A DNA stretch of 64,000 nt from UBA2336 sp964404445 (GCA_964404445.1 CAYOJW010000006.1:186001-250000); one strand, 5' to 3'. Counted from the stretch's first letter, positions 25,808 to 35,718 are shown. The notes: generated by a model not told the origin, from the sequence alone. Program-made: numbers and translations.

Positions 25808-28258
25808 ATGGCAGAGAACACTTTTAAAACCAACACCTTCAAGAAGCCCGAAAAAGAAAAGAAGGGCAAGAGTGCAAAATCACAGTCGAAGTTCAACGTG
25901 TCTTTTAATTTTTTAAAAGACCCCCGATTTGTACTGGCGATTGGTTTTGTGCTGATCATTTCTTCACTCTTTGTTTTTGTTTCGCTTTTCTCGTACCTGT
26001 TTACCGGCAAGGCCGACCAAAGCGTGGTTGAGGGGATCGGTCAATCGGCATTATTAGAATCGGGCATTGAAGCCGAAAACTGGCTGGGGCTGGCAGGTGC
26101 GTTTACCGCGCACTTTCTGATGTATCGCTGGTTTGGCATTGCTGCATTTCTATTGCCACCGGTGTTTTTCCTGTTAGGGTTTAAGATGGCGTTCAGGCGG
26201 GAGTTGTTCCCGGTTTTTTCTGTTGCCGTTTTTTCAGTCTTTGCCGGTTTGTGGTTAAGCCTGTTGTTTGGTTACCTCACATTAAATACAGACGGTGTTA
26301 CCGAGTGGAGTTTTCTGGGCGGAGGGTTAGGGTATCACCTCGCGTTGTTGTCGCACGGTATGTTGGGGTGGGGCACTTTCTTAGTATTAGTATTATCGCT
26401 GTTCATCTTCATTATATTTTTCTTCAACGTTACCAGTATCAACGCCTTTCAGGTGAAAGACCCGAAACCCATGGGCAACGATGCTATTTTGCCGGATGCC
26501 CCGGCAGAGTACACCGATGAAAAAGATAAATGGGTAAAAGAAACCAAACCTGAACCGGTACAGACCGAACCGGTTGTATTGGTAACACCGCCCGAAGTAA
26601 AACTTCCGGTTAACGAAGTTACGTTAGCCGTTGAAAAACCGGTTGAATCGAAAAAAGAACCGAAGGCTGAGCCTGTATTCACCATTGAAGAAAAAGTTGA
26701 AACAGACGAGATTGCCGAAAAACTTGTAGAAGAAAAAGGGTTGTACGACCCTACACTTGATCTGAGTAACTATAAATTCCCTACGCTTGAATTATTAAAT
26801 GAGTACGAAACCGGAAAAGTTCAGGTAACACAGGAAGAGCTTAACCAGAACAAAGACAAAATTCTGGCTACGCTTACCAACTTTAAAATTGGTATCACCA
26901 GCATTAAAGCTACCATCGGGCCAACCGTTACACTTTACGAAATTGTTCCGGATGCCGGTATCAAAATTTCAAGAATCAAAAACTTAGAAGACGACATCGC
27001 GCTGAGTTTGGCAGCATTGGGTATCCGTATCATTGCGCCAATACCGGGTAAGGGAACCATCGGTATTGAAGTGCCGAACAAAAACCGCGAAATGGTGAGC
27101 ATCCGCTCGGTGCTGGGCTCGCCCGGCTTTGTAAAAACCGATAAAGAACTTCCGATTGCCATCGGTAAAACAATCTCAAACGAAGTTCTCGTTATTGATC
27201 TTGCCAAAATGCCGCACTTGCTGGTAGCGGGTGCAACCGGCCAGGGTAAATCGGTAGGGTTGAACGTAATCCTCGCATCGCTTTTATATAAGCGCCATCC
27301 ATCGCAATTAAAATTTGTGCTGGTCGATCCGAAAAAAGTAGAGATGTCGCTCTTTAGCAAGATCGAACGTCATTACTTGGCGAAACTTCCCAACAGCGAA
27401 GAAGCCATCATAACCGATACCAAAAAAGTTGTGCATACACTCAACTCGTTGTGTATCGAAATGGAAAACCGTTACGAAATTTTAAAAGATGCCGGTGCGC
27501 GCAACTTAAAAGAATACAACGCCAAGTTTGTTGGCCGTAAGCTTAATCCGAAAGAAGGTCACCGGTTTTTGCCCTACATTGTATTAGTGATTGACGAGTT
27601 GGCCGACCTGATGATGACAGCCGGTAAAGAAGTGGAAACACCCATTGCGCGTTTGGCACAACTTGCCCGCGCCATTGGTATTCACTTAGTGGTGGCCACG
27701 CAGCGTCCATCGGTAAACGTTATCACGGGTGTGATCAAAGCAAACTTCCCGGCACGGTTGTCGTTCCGCGTTACGTCTAAAGTTGACTCACGCACCATTC
27801 TTGATGCAGGCGGAGCCGATCAGTTGGTGGGGCAGGGCGATATGTTGTTATCGTCTGGTTCGGATGTGATTCGTATTCAATGCCCGTTTGTAGATACGCC
27901 CGAGATTGATAAAGTATGCGATTTTATCGGATCACAACGCGGGTACGATTCGGCTTATTTGCTGCCTGAGTTTGAGGGCGAAGACGATAGTGGAGCCGCT
28001 TCGGTTGACCTGGCGGAACGCGATGCCATGTTTGAAGAGGCCGCACAAATTATCGTTAACCATCAGCAAGGCAGTACGTCCCTTCTTCAGCGCAAGCTGA
28101 AATTAGGTTATAACCGGGCAGGCCGTTTAATCGACCAGCTTGAAGCTGCCGGTATTGTAGGGCCGTTTGGGGGCAGCAAAGCCCGCGAAGTTTTAGTCAA
28201 AGACCAGCTTAGTTTGGAACAATTATTGACTGATTTGAAGGAAAAACACAGCAAGTAG
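25808..28258 (+). CDS. ftsK: DNA translocase FtsK
   Basis: An 816-residue septal DNA pump that coordinates chromosome segregation with division. The N-terminal region has four to five membrane helices (about residues 40-215), followed by a Pro/Glu/Lys-rich linker (about 215-310), the alpha domain, and the RecA-like motor with Walker A GATGQGKS (about 476-483) and Walker B IVLVIDELADLM. The gamma winged-helix (about 745-810, LLQRKLKLGYNRAGRLIDQLE) is the part that reads FtsK-orienting sequences in known members. The linker is short compared with E. coli FtsK (1329 residues), as in many Bacteroidota. A promoter motif lies 16 nt upstream. lolA follows after 52 nt, as is common in this phylum. 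Confidence 0.96.
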   Translation: MAENTFKTNTFKKPEKEKKGKSAKSQSKFNVSFNFLKDPRFVLAIGFVLIISSLFVFVSLFSYLFTGKADQSVVEGIGQSALLESGIEAENWLGLAGAFTAHFLMYRWFGIAAFLLPPVFFLLGFKMAFRRELFPVFSVAVFSVFAGLWLSLLFGYLTLNTDGVTEWSFLGGGLGYHLALLSHGMLGWGTFLVLVLSLFIFIIFFFNVTSINAFQVKDPKPMGNDAILPDAPAEYTDEKDKWVKETKPEPVQTEPVVLVTPPEVKLPVNEVTLAVEKPVESKKEPKAEPVFTIEEKVETDEIAEKLVEEKGLYDPTLDLSNYKFPTLELLNEYETGKVQVTQEELNQNKDKILATLTNFKIGITSIKATIGPTVTLYEIVPDAGIKISRIKNLEDDIALSLAALGIRIIAPIPGKGTIGIEVPNKNREMVSIRSVLGSPGFVKTDKELPIAIGKTISNEVLVIDLAKMPHLLVAGATGQGKSVGLNVILASLLYKRHPSQLKFVLVDPKKVEMSLFSKIERHYLAKLPNSEEAIITDTKKVVHTLNSLCIEMENRYEILKDAGARNLKEYNAKFVGRKLNPKEGHRFLPYIVLVIDELADLMMTAGKEVETPIARLAQLARAIGIHLVVATQRPSVNVITGVIKANFPARLSFRVTSKVDSRTILDAGGADQLVGQGDMLLSSGSDVIRIQCPFVDTPEIDKVCDFIGSQRGYDSAYLLPEFEGEDDSGAASVDLAERDAMFEEAAQIIVNHQQGSTSLLQRKLKLGYNRAGRLIDQLEAAGIVGPFGGSKAREVLVKDQLSLEQLLTDLKEKHSK

Positions 28259-28310
28259 CCTTATTTTGCTGCCGGTTTTAATCGTTCAATCTTTTAAGTA
28301 GTTACCTGTA

Positions 28311-28952
28311 ATGAGAAAGTTCTTCTTCTTTGCCCTCCTCCTGTTTGTTGTTCACACATCGTTTGCCCAGTACGATGCCCAGGCATTGGCCACACTGGAG
28401 GCCATGAGCAAAAAATACAAGACTTATACATCGTTCGAGGCGAACATCACCTCTACCATGACAAACGAAGTGGAGGGGATCAAGGAAGAGTTTAAAGGTA
28501 AGATTACCGTAAAAGGCGATAAATACCGCCTGGTAATGGACGACCAGGAAATTATTAACAACGGCACTACCGTATGGACTTACCTGCCTGCCGCTAAAGA
28601 AGTTAATATCGATAATTACGATGGCTCATCGGAAGACATTAACCCCTCAAAAATTTACGAGCTATACAAAAAAGGTTTCAAGTACCTGCACGTAGGCGAG
28701 CGCACCGAAAACGGAGCAGTGTTGGAAGAAATTGATTTAGTACCCGAAAAAAAAGATGCCCAGTTTTTTAAAATAAAGATGTTCATCAATAAAAAAGACC
28801 GCAGCATTCAAAGCTGGACTATGTTCGACAAAACCGGTAACAAGTACAAGTACACCATCTCTAAGTTTACACCGAATGTTTCCGTGGCCGACACATTCTT
28901 TACCTTCGATACCAAAAAATACCCGGGTGTGGAGGTGATCGATCTGCGGTAG
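28311..28952 (+). CDS. lolA: outer-membrane lipoprotein carrier protein LolA-like
   Basis: A 213-residue periplasmic protein with a signal peptide ending TSFAQ. The pattern of strands matches LolA: YKTYTSFEANITSTM, GKITVKGDKYRLVMDDQEIINNGTTVWTYLP and VADTFFTFDTKKYPGVEVIDLR near the end. LolA carries lipoproteins from the inner to the outer membrane. It probably shares a transcript with ftsK (52-nt gap), a pairing found in other Bacteroidota. Confidence 0.88.
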   Translation: MRKFFFFALLLFVVHTSFAQYDAQALATLEAMSKKYKTYTSFEANITSTMTNEVEGIKEEFKGKITVKGDKYRLVMDDQEIINNGTTVWTYLPAAKEVNIDNYDGSSEDINPSKIYELYKKGFKYLHVGERTENGAVLEEIDLVPEKKDAQFFKIKMFINKKDRSIQSWTMFDKTGNKYKYTISKFTPNVSVADTFFTFDTKKYPGVEVIDLR

Positions 28953-29025
28953 TAAAAATCGGCTCACGGTGTTTCCGTTCATGTAATAGTGTTCACACTG
29001 CGGATAACTATTAACGGATAACTGA

Positions 29026-29033
29026 TAACTTTG
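29026..29033 (+). promoter_or_regulatory. -7 promoter element directly before pyrF
   Basis: TAACTTTG fits TAnnTTTG and ends 4 nt before ATG 29038. The transcript would start at or next to the start codon, predicting a leaderless mRNA. The upstream bases repeat the words GGATAACT and ACTGATAACT. Confidence 0.5.
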
Positions 29034-29037
29034 CGCC

Positions 29038-29853
29038 ATGAACCGTGCGCAGCTTTTCGAGCAAATAAAAAAGAAGAACTCCTACCTCTGTATCGGTTTA
29101 GATACTGACCCGGAAAAAATACCGGTTCATTTACGCCATACAGCCGATCCTGTTTTTGAGTTTAACAAACAGATCATTGATGCCACGCATCCGTATTGTG
29201 TAGCGTATAAACCCAACATCGCATTTTACGAGGCGCGGGGTGCAAAAGGGTGGGAAAGCCTCGAAAAAACATTAAACTACATTCCCAAAGAGTGCTTTAC
29301 CATTGCCGATGCCAAACGGGGCGATATAGGCAATACCGCATCGCTGTATGCGAAAGCATTCTTTGAACAAATGAACTTTGACTCGATTACCGTAGCGCCC
29401 TATATGGGTGCTGACTCGGTAAAGCCCTTTCTGGAGTTCAAAAATAAGTGGGCGATTTTACTGGCGCATACCTCCAACGCAGGCAGTGCCGATTTCCAGT
29501 TATTAGAATCGAAAGACGGTAGAAAACTTTACGAAACCGTTATCACAACATCCCGGCAATGGGGTACGCCCGACCAGTTGATGTATGTGGTAGGGGCGAC
29601 CCGTGCCGACAGGATTTCGGGCATCAGGGCACTTGCGCCAGAGCATTTTTTCTTAGTACCGGGCATTGGCGCGCAGGGGGGCAATTTGCAGGAAGTATCG
29701 AAATATGGACTAAACAAACAATGTGGTTTGCTCGTAAACTCGTCACGTGCCATTATTTATGTATCTTCCGGGAAAGATTTTGCCCGTGAGGCGGCTTCGG
29801 AGGCGCTAAAAATTAAAGATGAGATGGACGGGCTGTTGCAACGCTATGTATAA
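29038..29853 (+). CDS. pyrF: orotidine 5'-phosphate decarboxylase (type 2)
   Basis: A 271-residue enzyme that makes UMP from OMP, the last step of de novo pyrimidine synthesis, in the cytoplasm. The substrate-binding start YLCIGLDTDPEKIP, the catalytic IADAKRGDIGNTA (Lys near residue 94) and the phosphate-binding VPGIGAQGG and NSSRAI segments are all present. Length fits the longer type 2 subfamily (about 270 residues) rather than the E. coli type (about 245). Confidence 0.96.
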   Translation: MNRAQLFEQIKKKNSYLCIGLDTDPEKIPVHLRHTADPVFEFNKQIIDATHPYCVAYKPNIAFYEARGAKGWESLEKTLNYIPKECFTIADAKRGDIGNTASLYAKAFFEQMNFDSITVAPYMGADSVKPFLEFKNKWAILLAHTSNAGSADFQLLESKDGRKLYETVITTSRQWGTPDQLMYVVGATRADRISGIRALAPEHFFLVPGIGAQGGNLQEVSKYGLNKQCGLLVNSSRAIIYVSSGKDFAREAASEALKIKDEMDGLLQRYV

Positions 29854-29940
29854 CAGGTCGGCAATCATTGTGTGTCAGGTTCCGGGGCAGGTTTATGTAT
29901 GCGTTAACGTGTGCATATATTCGTGGTGTTGTGCTACTTT

Positions 29941-31452
29941 ATGAAGAAGTGTATGAATCGATGTTTACTATTTGTTGTATGCTCCATTCTTTTTGCAGTG
30001 GATGCAAAAGCACAAGCCAATGAAGTTGAATCGTTGCAGTATGTTTTGAAAGGTGACCACACCCAGCAGGAGCGCGTTGATATTCTGAACAAACTTTCGC
30101 ACACCTATACCGGATCATCGATAAACATGGCTGAACAGGTAGCCCGTGAGGCACTTGAAATTGCCACGAACATAAACTATGCCGAGGGCATTGCGGCCAG
30201 CTATAACAACTTAGGCATTGTTTATTCCATTCGTGGTGATTATACCGAAGGGTTAGATTTTTTCTTAAAAACGTTGCGCATTCGCGAACAAGAGGGCGAC
30301 CTGTCGGGTCAGGCAAGCGTATCGGGCAATATTTCGCGTTTGTTTACCTACCAGCACGATTACGACAAGGCTTTGGAGTACGCAAAAAAATCGTTGGATA
30401 TATTCCGTAAAACAGACGATTACATTGCCATGGGGAAGACTTATGTCGCGAGTGGCCGCATTTACGTCAGCTTAGGCGATGGCGACCAGGCTTTGGCCAT
30501 GTTTGAACTGGCGCTGGAAATATTTGAAAAGCACGAGAATAAAGCCGAACAAGGCTGGACGTTGCTACAGATAACAAATGCCTACGAAATATTGGGCGAC
30601 TATGCCAAAGCGGTTGACTACGCATTGCAGGCAATGAAGCTGATCGATGAGAAAACCGACCCCTATACAACCATTGAGTTGTACAATTCATTAGGCTCGG
30701 TTTACGTGCATCAAAAGAAATTTAAAGAAGCCGTCAATTATTTGCGCATGGCAGCAGCCCTGGCCGACCGCGAAGAAGACCACAACGGGCGGTTGAACGC
30801 ACGGATAAAGCTGTCGCGGTTGTACCAGCAAACCGGGCAGTACGATTCGGCACTGATGTACCACAAAGCTTACACAACCTTGTATCAGGAAGTATTTAAT
30901 GCCGAGCGTGCACAACAAATGGCGGTTATTGAAAACCTGTACCAAAGTGAAAAAAAAGACAAGTTGCTGGAGTTGCGCAATCAGCGTATCGAGTTTCAGG
31001 CAACCATTATTGTGGTAGGCAGTATATTGCTGGTAATGATGATCGTATCGGGCTTTATTTTATACCTCTACTATCATAATAAAAAGCAACACAACCAAAA
31101 ACTGAGCAAACTCAACCAGGAGATTTTTGAGAAGCACGAAGAGATACTGGCGCAAGCCGAAGAACTCACACAAGCCAACGAAGAAATAGGCCGGATAAAT
31201 GAATCGCTTGAAGCCGAAGTAAAATTGCGTACCGAGAAAATTGAAGTACAGAACAAAAAACTCATTGAATATGCCTACTCCAACGCCCACCGCGTAAGAG
31301 GGCCGCTGGCGCGGATTATGGGGCTGGCCAAGCTCATGCAAAACGAAACCTCGCCAGAGCAACTCAAAGAGTATAACGACCACCTGCATGCTTCGGCTGT
31401 TGATTTAGACACCGTAATCCGCAACATCAATAAAGAACTCCATAACGAATAA
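29941..31452 (+). CDS. TPR protein with dimerisation/phosphoacceptor helix but no ATPase domain
   Basis: A 503-residue membrane protein. Signal peptide (ends AVDAKA), about seven TPRs (YTEGLDFFLKTLRIREQEGD, YDKALEYAKKSLDIFRKTDD), one transmembrane helix (ATIIVVGSILLVMMIVSGFILYLYY, near 345-370), a long coiled coil (about 375-445) and a final HisKA-like segment with the H box NAHRVRGPLARIMGL. The protein stops right after the second helix (HASAVDLDTVIRNINKEL); no N, G1 or G2 box follows before the next gene. It may be phosphorylated by another kinase, act as a dimerisation partner, or be a truncated kinase. ATG 29941 is preferred; ATG 29953 is possible. Confidence 0.8.
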   Translation: MKKCMNRCLLFVVCSILFAVDAKAQANEVESLQYVLKGDHTQQERVDILNKLSHTYTGSSINMAEQVAREALEIATNINYAEGIAASYNNLGIVYSIRGDYTEGLDFFLKTLRIREQEGDLSGQASVSGNISRLFTYQHDYDKALEYAKKSLDIFRKTDDYIAMGKTYVASGRIYVSLGDGDQALAMFELALEIFEKHENKAEQGWTLLQITNAYEILGDYAKAVDYALQAMKLIDEKTDPYTTIELYNSLGSVYVHQKKFKEAVNYLRMAAALADREEDHNGRLNARIKLSRLYQQTGQYDSALMYHKAYTTLYQEVFNAERAQQMAVIENLYQSEKKDKLLELRNQRIEFQATIIVVGSILLVMMIVSGFILYLYYHNKKQHNQKLSKLNQEIFEKHEEILAQAEELTQANEEIGRINESLEAEVKLRTEKIEVQNKKLIEYAYSNAHRVRGPLARIMGLAKLMQNETSPEQLKEYNDHLHASAVDLDTVIRNINKELHNE

Positions 31453-31527
31453 GTGTGGAAACGTTCGTTACGGATTGCATTTCTATCGTCAATGTTGTAA
31501 ATAGAGTATCGGAAAACCAGCATCCCC

Positions 31528-32805
31528 GTGACCGAAGCATTCCTTCATTACATCTGGCAATTGCAGTATTTCAACAAGCGTGACCTTTGTACTGCGCACG
31601 GTGACGACATCCATGTTTTTCATCCGGGAAACCGGAATACCAATGCCGGGCCTGATTTTTCGGATGCACGAATTAAAATCGGGGCGTTAGAGTGGCGTGG
31701 CAGTGTTGAAATCCACATCAGGGCATCGAACTGGATCGACCATCAACATAGTACCGACCGGGCTTATGAACAGGTGGTGCTGCACGTAGTGTGGGAAAAC
31801 GACAAGCCCATTGTACGGAGCGATGGAACCCATATACCAACACTTGAGTTAAAAAACCGCCTCGAACCCGGAATCTGGGAAAGGTTCAAAACACTATACA
31901 CAAGTGCCGAGCCAATACCCTGTGCACACGGTTGGGCATCGGTTCCGGAAATACAAAAGCTTTCGATGTTAGACCGTACACTTACCCAACGCCTGCACAC
32001 TAAGGCTGTTCAGGTACAACAACTGTTAACAAAAAACACCAACGACTGGGAACAAACCTGTTACCAGTTGCTCTGTAAAAATTTTGGGTTCAGCGTGAAT
32101 GCCGAACCTATGCTCAGGCTTGCCGAGGTGGTTCCATATACTACGGTGTTAAAACATATCGATAAACAAGTGCAGGTCGAAGCATTGTTATTTGGGGCGG
32201 GTGGTTTTTTAGATGCAAACCATACCGATGAATATTTTATGCTGTTGAAACGCGAGTATGACATCTTACAACGCAAGTATTCGTTAGCCGACCGGCAGAT
32301 GCACGTATCGCAGTGGAAATTTTTGCGCTTACGACCTGCTAATTTTCCAACGGTTCGCTTGGCACAACTTGCAGCATTACTCTGTACTGTCCGAAACCTG
32401 TTTTCAAAAATATTGGAAACAACTTCGTACAAAGAGGCTTGCAGTTTGCTGGCAGCCGGTCAGTCGGCATACTGGCATACGCATTACCAGTTTGGAGTGT
32501 TATCAAAAACGGCAATCCCTTCGCTGGGACAATCGAGCATCGAAAACATTGTGATCAACACCCTTGTTCCGTTATTAACTGCATACGGAAAGTTGCACGA
32601 TGAGCAACTATATACCGACAGGGCTATAACATGGCTGCAACAAAGTAAAGCCGAAAACAACCGTATTGTGCGGCAATGGAACGCACTTAACTATTCCGTG
32701 AAAACGGCCTTCGATTCGCAAGCCCTGATCGAACTGTATAAAAATTTTTGTATGAAACGCAGGTGTTTAGAGTGTGCTGTTGGTTCATACCTTATTAAAC
32801 ACTAA
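31528..32805 (+). CDS. DUF2851 family protein
   Basis: A 425-residue cytoplasmic protein of the DUF2851 family, which is confined mainly to Bacteroidota and has no known function. Signature parts are FLHYIWQLQYFNKRDLCT, NAGPDFSDARIKIG, WRGSVEIHIRASNWIDH and VLHVVWENDKP near the N-terminus, and a C-terminal cysteine pair in MKRRCLECAVG. The start is GTG 31528; no ATG fits. Its stop is 2 nt before the next gene, so both are probably cotranscribed. Confidence 0.85.
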   Translation: MTEAFLHYIWQLQYFNKRDLCTAHGDDIHVFHPGNRNTNAGPDFSDARIKIGALEWRGSVEIHIRASNWIDHQHSTDRAYEQVVLHVVWENDKPIVRSDGTHIPTLELKNRLEPGIWERFKTLYTSAEPIPCAHGWASVPEIQKLSMLDRTLTQRLHTKAVQVQQLLTKNTNDWEQTCYQLLCKNFGFSVNAEPMLRLAEVVPYTTVLKHIDKQVQVEALLFGAGGFLDANHTDEYFMLLKREYDILQRKYSLADRQMHVSQWKFLRLRPANFPTVRLAQLAALLCTVRNLFSKILETTSYKEACSLLAAGQSAYWHTHYQFGVLSKTAIPSLGQSSIENIVINTLVPLLTAYGKLHDEQLYTDRAITWLQQSKAENNRIVRQWNALNYSVKTAFDSQALIELYKNFCMKRRCLECAVGSYLIKH

Positions 32806-32807
32806 CC

Positions 32808-34052
32808 ATGCACGCGATAATCGTTATACTGAATGCGGGTTTTCTTGTATTGCTTTCGGCTTGGTGCTGGAAACGGGAAGAGGCCGCCTGGCGCAAAATT
32901 TATATTCCGGCTTTAGCAGTGAGAACATTGGCGGGCATTGCGTTGGGTATTATTTATTCAACGTATTACGAAACCAGCGATACGTTTGCTTTTTTTAACC
33001 TCGCTGCCGAAAAGGCTATGCTTGCCCGCACCGATTTTACCGGATATGTGAATTTTCTGTTCAGCCCCAATCAGGGATATTTTTTGGGTGAGCACCGCAC
33101 CCTGTTATTTGTTAAAATCATCAGTGTGTTGGCGTGGCTGGGCGATAACAACTATTGGGTTGTTGCGCTGTATTGTTCCATGATTTCTTTTTTTGCTGCC
33201 TGGCATCTCACCAAAACTATTGCCCGGTTTTTTCCAACACTGCGTACAGCGGCTTGTTTGGCATTTTTGTTTTTTCCGGGTGTAGTGTTTTGGAGTTCGG
33301 GCTTATTAAAAGAGTCACTGGCTATGGCAGGGCTCTTTTACCTCACCACGTTATTTGTCAGGTTATGGATGGGCGAACGTGTTTCGTTGTGGGCAATTAT
33401 TCCGGCAACGGTTGCCGTATGGTTGGTGTATAACCTCAAGTATTATTACCTCGCGGCATATCTTCCGGTAACGCTTTCGGTTTTGGTTGTTCGATGGATT
33501 TCAATCCGGTGGGCGTTAAAACGTTTTGTTGTTCAATTAGCATTATGGGTGGTTGTGCTGATTTGTGGAGTAGTGCTGGTTACATTCATTCACCCTAATT
33601 TTTCGCCCGACAGGCTGTTGACGGTAATCGTATCGAACAACAGGCTGTTTATGGAAATAAGTGCACCCGATGATGTTATCCATTTTTACAATCTTCAACC
33701 TGCCTGGTATAGTGTGGCGATCAACACGCCCTGGGCTTTTTTCTCGACTTTGTTCAGACCTTTTTTGTGGGAGGCCAATACATTTTTCAAAGCCGTTACG
33801 GCAGTTCAGAATGCCGTGCTATTATTGTGTACGATAGTATCGCTTCCGTTAATTATTCGCATAAAGCACTCACCACACCGGTTGCTTATTCTTTCAATCG
33901 TGCTGTATGTTATTATCGTGAGTGTTTTTTTAGCGTTATCCACGCCTAACCTTGGCACACTTACCCGTTATAATGTCGGGGTTCTGCCCTTTATGGTGTT
34001 GTTGGTTATGCAACATCCGTTGGTTACTAAAATCGTATCGAAAATATTCTAA
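32808..34052 (+). CDS. polytopic membrane protein of unknown function
   Basis: A 414-residue inner-membrane protein with about ten to eleven hydrophobic helices. The first loop (about 55-95, AEKAMLARTDFTGYVNFLFSP) and the helix-loop FFPGVVFWSSGLLKESLAMAG recall glycosyltransferase-39-like or EpsG-like membrane proteins, but no diagnostic acidic motif is clear, so no function is assigned. It follows the DUF2851 gene by 2 nt and precedes a sugar acyltransferase-like gene, which fits a role in surface polysaccharide, but this is weak. Confidence 0.75.
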   Translation: MHAIIVILNAGFLVLLSAWCWKREEAAWRKIYIPALAVRTLAGIALGIIYSTYYETSDTFAFFNLAAEKAMLARTDFTGYVNFLFSPNQGYFLGEHRTLLFVKIISVLAWLGDNNYWVVALYCSMISFFAAWHLTKTIARFFPTLRTAACLAFLFFPGVVFWSSGLLKESLAMAGLFYLTTLFVRLWMGERVSLWAIIPATVAVWLVYNLKYYYLAAYLPVTLSVLVVRWISIRWALKRFVVQLALWVVVLICGVVLVTFIHPNFSPDRLLTVIVSNNRLFMEISAPDDVIHFYNLQPAWYSVAINTPWAFFSTLFRPFLWEANTFFKAVTAVQNAVLLLCTIVSLPLIIRIKHSPHRLLILSIVLYVIIVSVFLALSTPNLGTLTRYNVGVLPFMVLLVMQHPLVTKIVSKIF

Positions 34053-34085
34053 CGGCAGATCGTTTGCCGCCTTGCGGTAGCGGTG

Positions 34086-34093
34086 TATTTTTG
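34086..34093 (+). promoter_or_regulatory. -7 promoter element
   Basis: TATTTTTG fits TAnnTTTG, 18 nt before ATG 34112. Confidence 0.45.
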
Positions 34094-34111
34094 TGACTCA
34101 TTTTAAAAATT

Positions 34112-34750
34112 ATGGAAAACCCGGTTATCATTTTTGGCGCAAATCACTTAGGCCGGTCGGTAAAAGAAATCTTTGAATCGAACGGTAACGTGGTGTATGG
34201 TTTCTTAGACGACACGAAAGAGCTTCATAACAAAGAAATAGACGAATCGTTTGTGTTGGGCAGTACCGATGACGATGGTTTTCTAAAACTGATTGGCAAA
34301 AAGTGTGAGGCATTTATCGCGGTTGACGATAACCGCCTGCGCAAAAGTTTGGTGAAGATGCTGAACGATGTTCGCCATATACAGCCGGTAAACGCTGTCC
34401 ATAAAACAGCAAGCCTTTCGAACCACGTTGAACTGGGGCATGGTAACATGATCGATCAGGGCGTTATGATAGGTGTGGGTGCAAAAGTGGCGAGTTATGC
34501 CATCATCCAGCAAGGATGTATTATTGGTGCGGAGGTGTCGCTGGGCAATTACGTTCAGGTGGGCGCAGGCAGCGTACTGAGTGCCGGGGTGGTTGTTGAA
34601 GATGAAGCCTTTATTGGTTCGGGCGTTACCATTGTTTCGGGCGTTACCATTGGCAAAGGTGCGCGTGTGGGTGCGGGTTCGGTAGTGGTAGGCGCAGTGA
34701 AAGCGGGCGAAACCGTTTTCGGGAATCCTGCCCAGGCTATAAAAAATTAA
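34112..34750 (+). CDS. NeuD/PglD-like left-handed beta-helix acyltransferase
   Basis: A 212-residue protein with an N-terminal Rossmann-like PglD_N domain (IIFGANHLGRSVKEIFESNG) and a left-handed beta-helix of hexapeptide repeats from about residue 95 (IDQGVMIGVGAKVASYAIIQ, GVTIGKGARVGAGSVV). Relatives O- or N-acetylate sugars such as sialic acid or bacillosamine. His in ELGHGNMID (near 109) may be catalytic. The donor is probably acetyl-CoA; the acceptor is unknown. It ends with the typical FGNPAQ motif. Confidence 0.85.
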   Translation: MENPVIIFGANHLGRSVKEIFESNGNVVYGFLDDTKELHNKEIDESFVLGSTDDDGFLKLIGKKCEAFIAVDDNRLRKSLVKMLNDVRHIQPVNAVHKTASLSNHVELGHGNMIDQGVMIGVGAKVASYAIIQQGCIIGAEVSLGNYVQVGAGSVLSAGVVVEDEAFIGSGVTIVSGVTIGKGARVGAGSVVVGAVKAGETVFGNPAQAIKN

Positions 34751-34819
34751 TTTGTTGCGAAAACATTATATCGTACGATAAATTTTTGAAACCCCGGTTT
34801 TAAAACCTTACCTTTTGAA

Positions 34820-35683
34820 ATGCCAAAAATCTCAGAAACCGATCTGATCTTAAACCGCGATGGCAGTGTGTATCACCTCAACCTGCTGCCGAAACATATT
34901 TCCGATACGATTATTACCGTAGGCGACCCCAGTCGTGTGTATAAAGTAAGCCAGCATTTTGATGACATAGACTTTGAAATGAACAAACGCGAGTTCATCA
35001 CACACGTTGGCCGGTTTAATGGTAAACGGATTACCGTGATCAGCACCGGCATGGGCACCGATAACGTAGAAATTTTTATGACCGAGATCGATGCGCTGGT
35101 AAACATCGATTTAAAAACCCGTGAACCGAAAAGCCGTAAGAAAAAATTAAAGATCGTACGCATTGGAACTTCGGGAGCTTTACAGGAAGATATTCCGCTG
35201 GGTGCGCACCTCTATTCTAATTATGCGGTGGGGTTAGATAACCTCATGCAGTTTTATGATTTGCCCGCTAACGAGTTTGAACAATCCATTGCGGCCGACA
35301 TCCAGGGTAAAGCAAAAATACCGTTTGCGCCCTATGTTGTGCGTGGCTCCGAAAGTTTAATGAAGCTGATCGGGTTCGATATGGTGGAAGGCAATACCGT
35401 TACCACACCGGGTTTTTATGCACCACAAGGCCGGGTTGTGCGTGCACAAAACCGGTTGCCCAAATTGCTTGACGATTTGAATTACTACCACAATAAAAAC
35501 AGCGATTTCTGGCTCACAAATTTTGAGATGGAAACGGCCGGGTATTATGCCATGGCACGCTTGCTGGGGCACGAGGCACTGAGCGTGAATGCCATCATCG
35601 CTAACCGTGTTAAAAATAAATTCTCGAAAGATCCCGACAAGGTGATTGATTCGTTGATTAAAAAAGTCCTCGAACGGATATAA
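34820..35683 (+). CDS. nucleoside phosphorylase, uridine phosphorylase-like
   Basis: A 287-residue PNP/UDP family enzyme, probably splitting nucleosides with phosphate to base and ribose 1-phosphate in nucleotide salvage. It has VGDPSRVYKVSQHF, GRFNGKRITVISTGMGTDN, the phosphate-binding IVRIGTSGALQEDIPLGA and the base/ribose-binding TNFEMETAGYYAMARLLGHEALSVNAIIANR. Substrate choice between uridine and purine nucleosides is not certain. Transcription converges on the 88-residue gene, separated by hairpin 35699-35718. Confidence 0.9.
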   Translation: MPKISETDLILNRDGSVYHLNLLPKHISDTIITVGDPSRVYKVSQHFDDIDFEMNKREFITHVGRFNGKRITVISTGMGTDNVEIFMTEIDALVNIDLKTREPKSRKKKLKIVRIGTSGALQEDIPLGAHLYSNYAVGLDNLMQFYDLPANEFEQSIAADIQGKAKIPFAPYVVRGSESLMKLIGFDMVEGNTVTTPGFYAPQGRVVRAQNRLPKLLDDLNYYHNKNSDFWLTNFEMETAGYYAMARLLGHEALSVNAIIANRVKNKFSKDPDKVIDSLIKKVLERI

Positions 35684-35698
35684 CGAAAGACTAAAGGT

Positions 35699-35718
35699 GT
35701 AGGCAAATCTTTGCCTAC
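35699..35718. terminator. hairpin between convergent genes
   Basis: GTAGGCAAA-TC-TTTGCCTAC is a perfect 9-bp stem. It is followed by word repeats (ACTGCCTACTGCC) and AACTTTTAGTTAAAGTT. It may terminate transcription in both directions. Confidence 0.5.
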
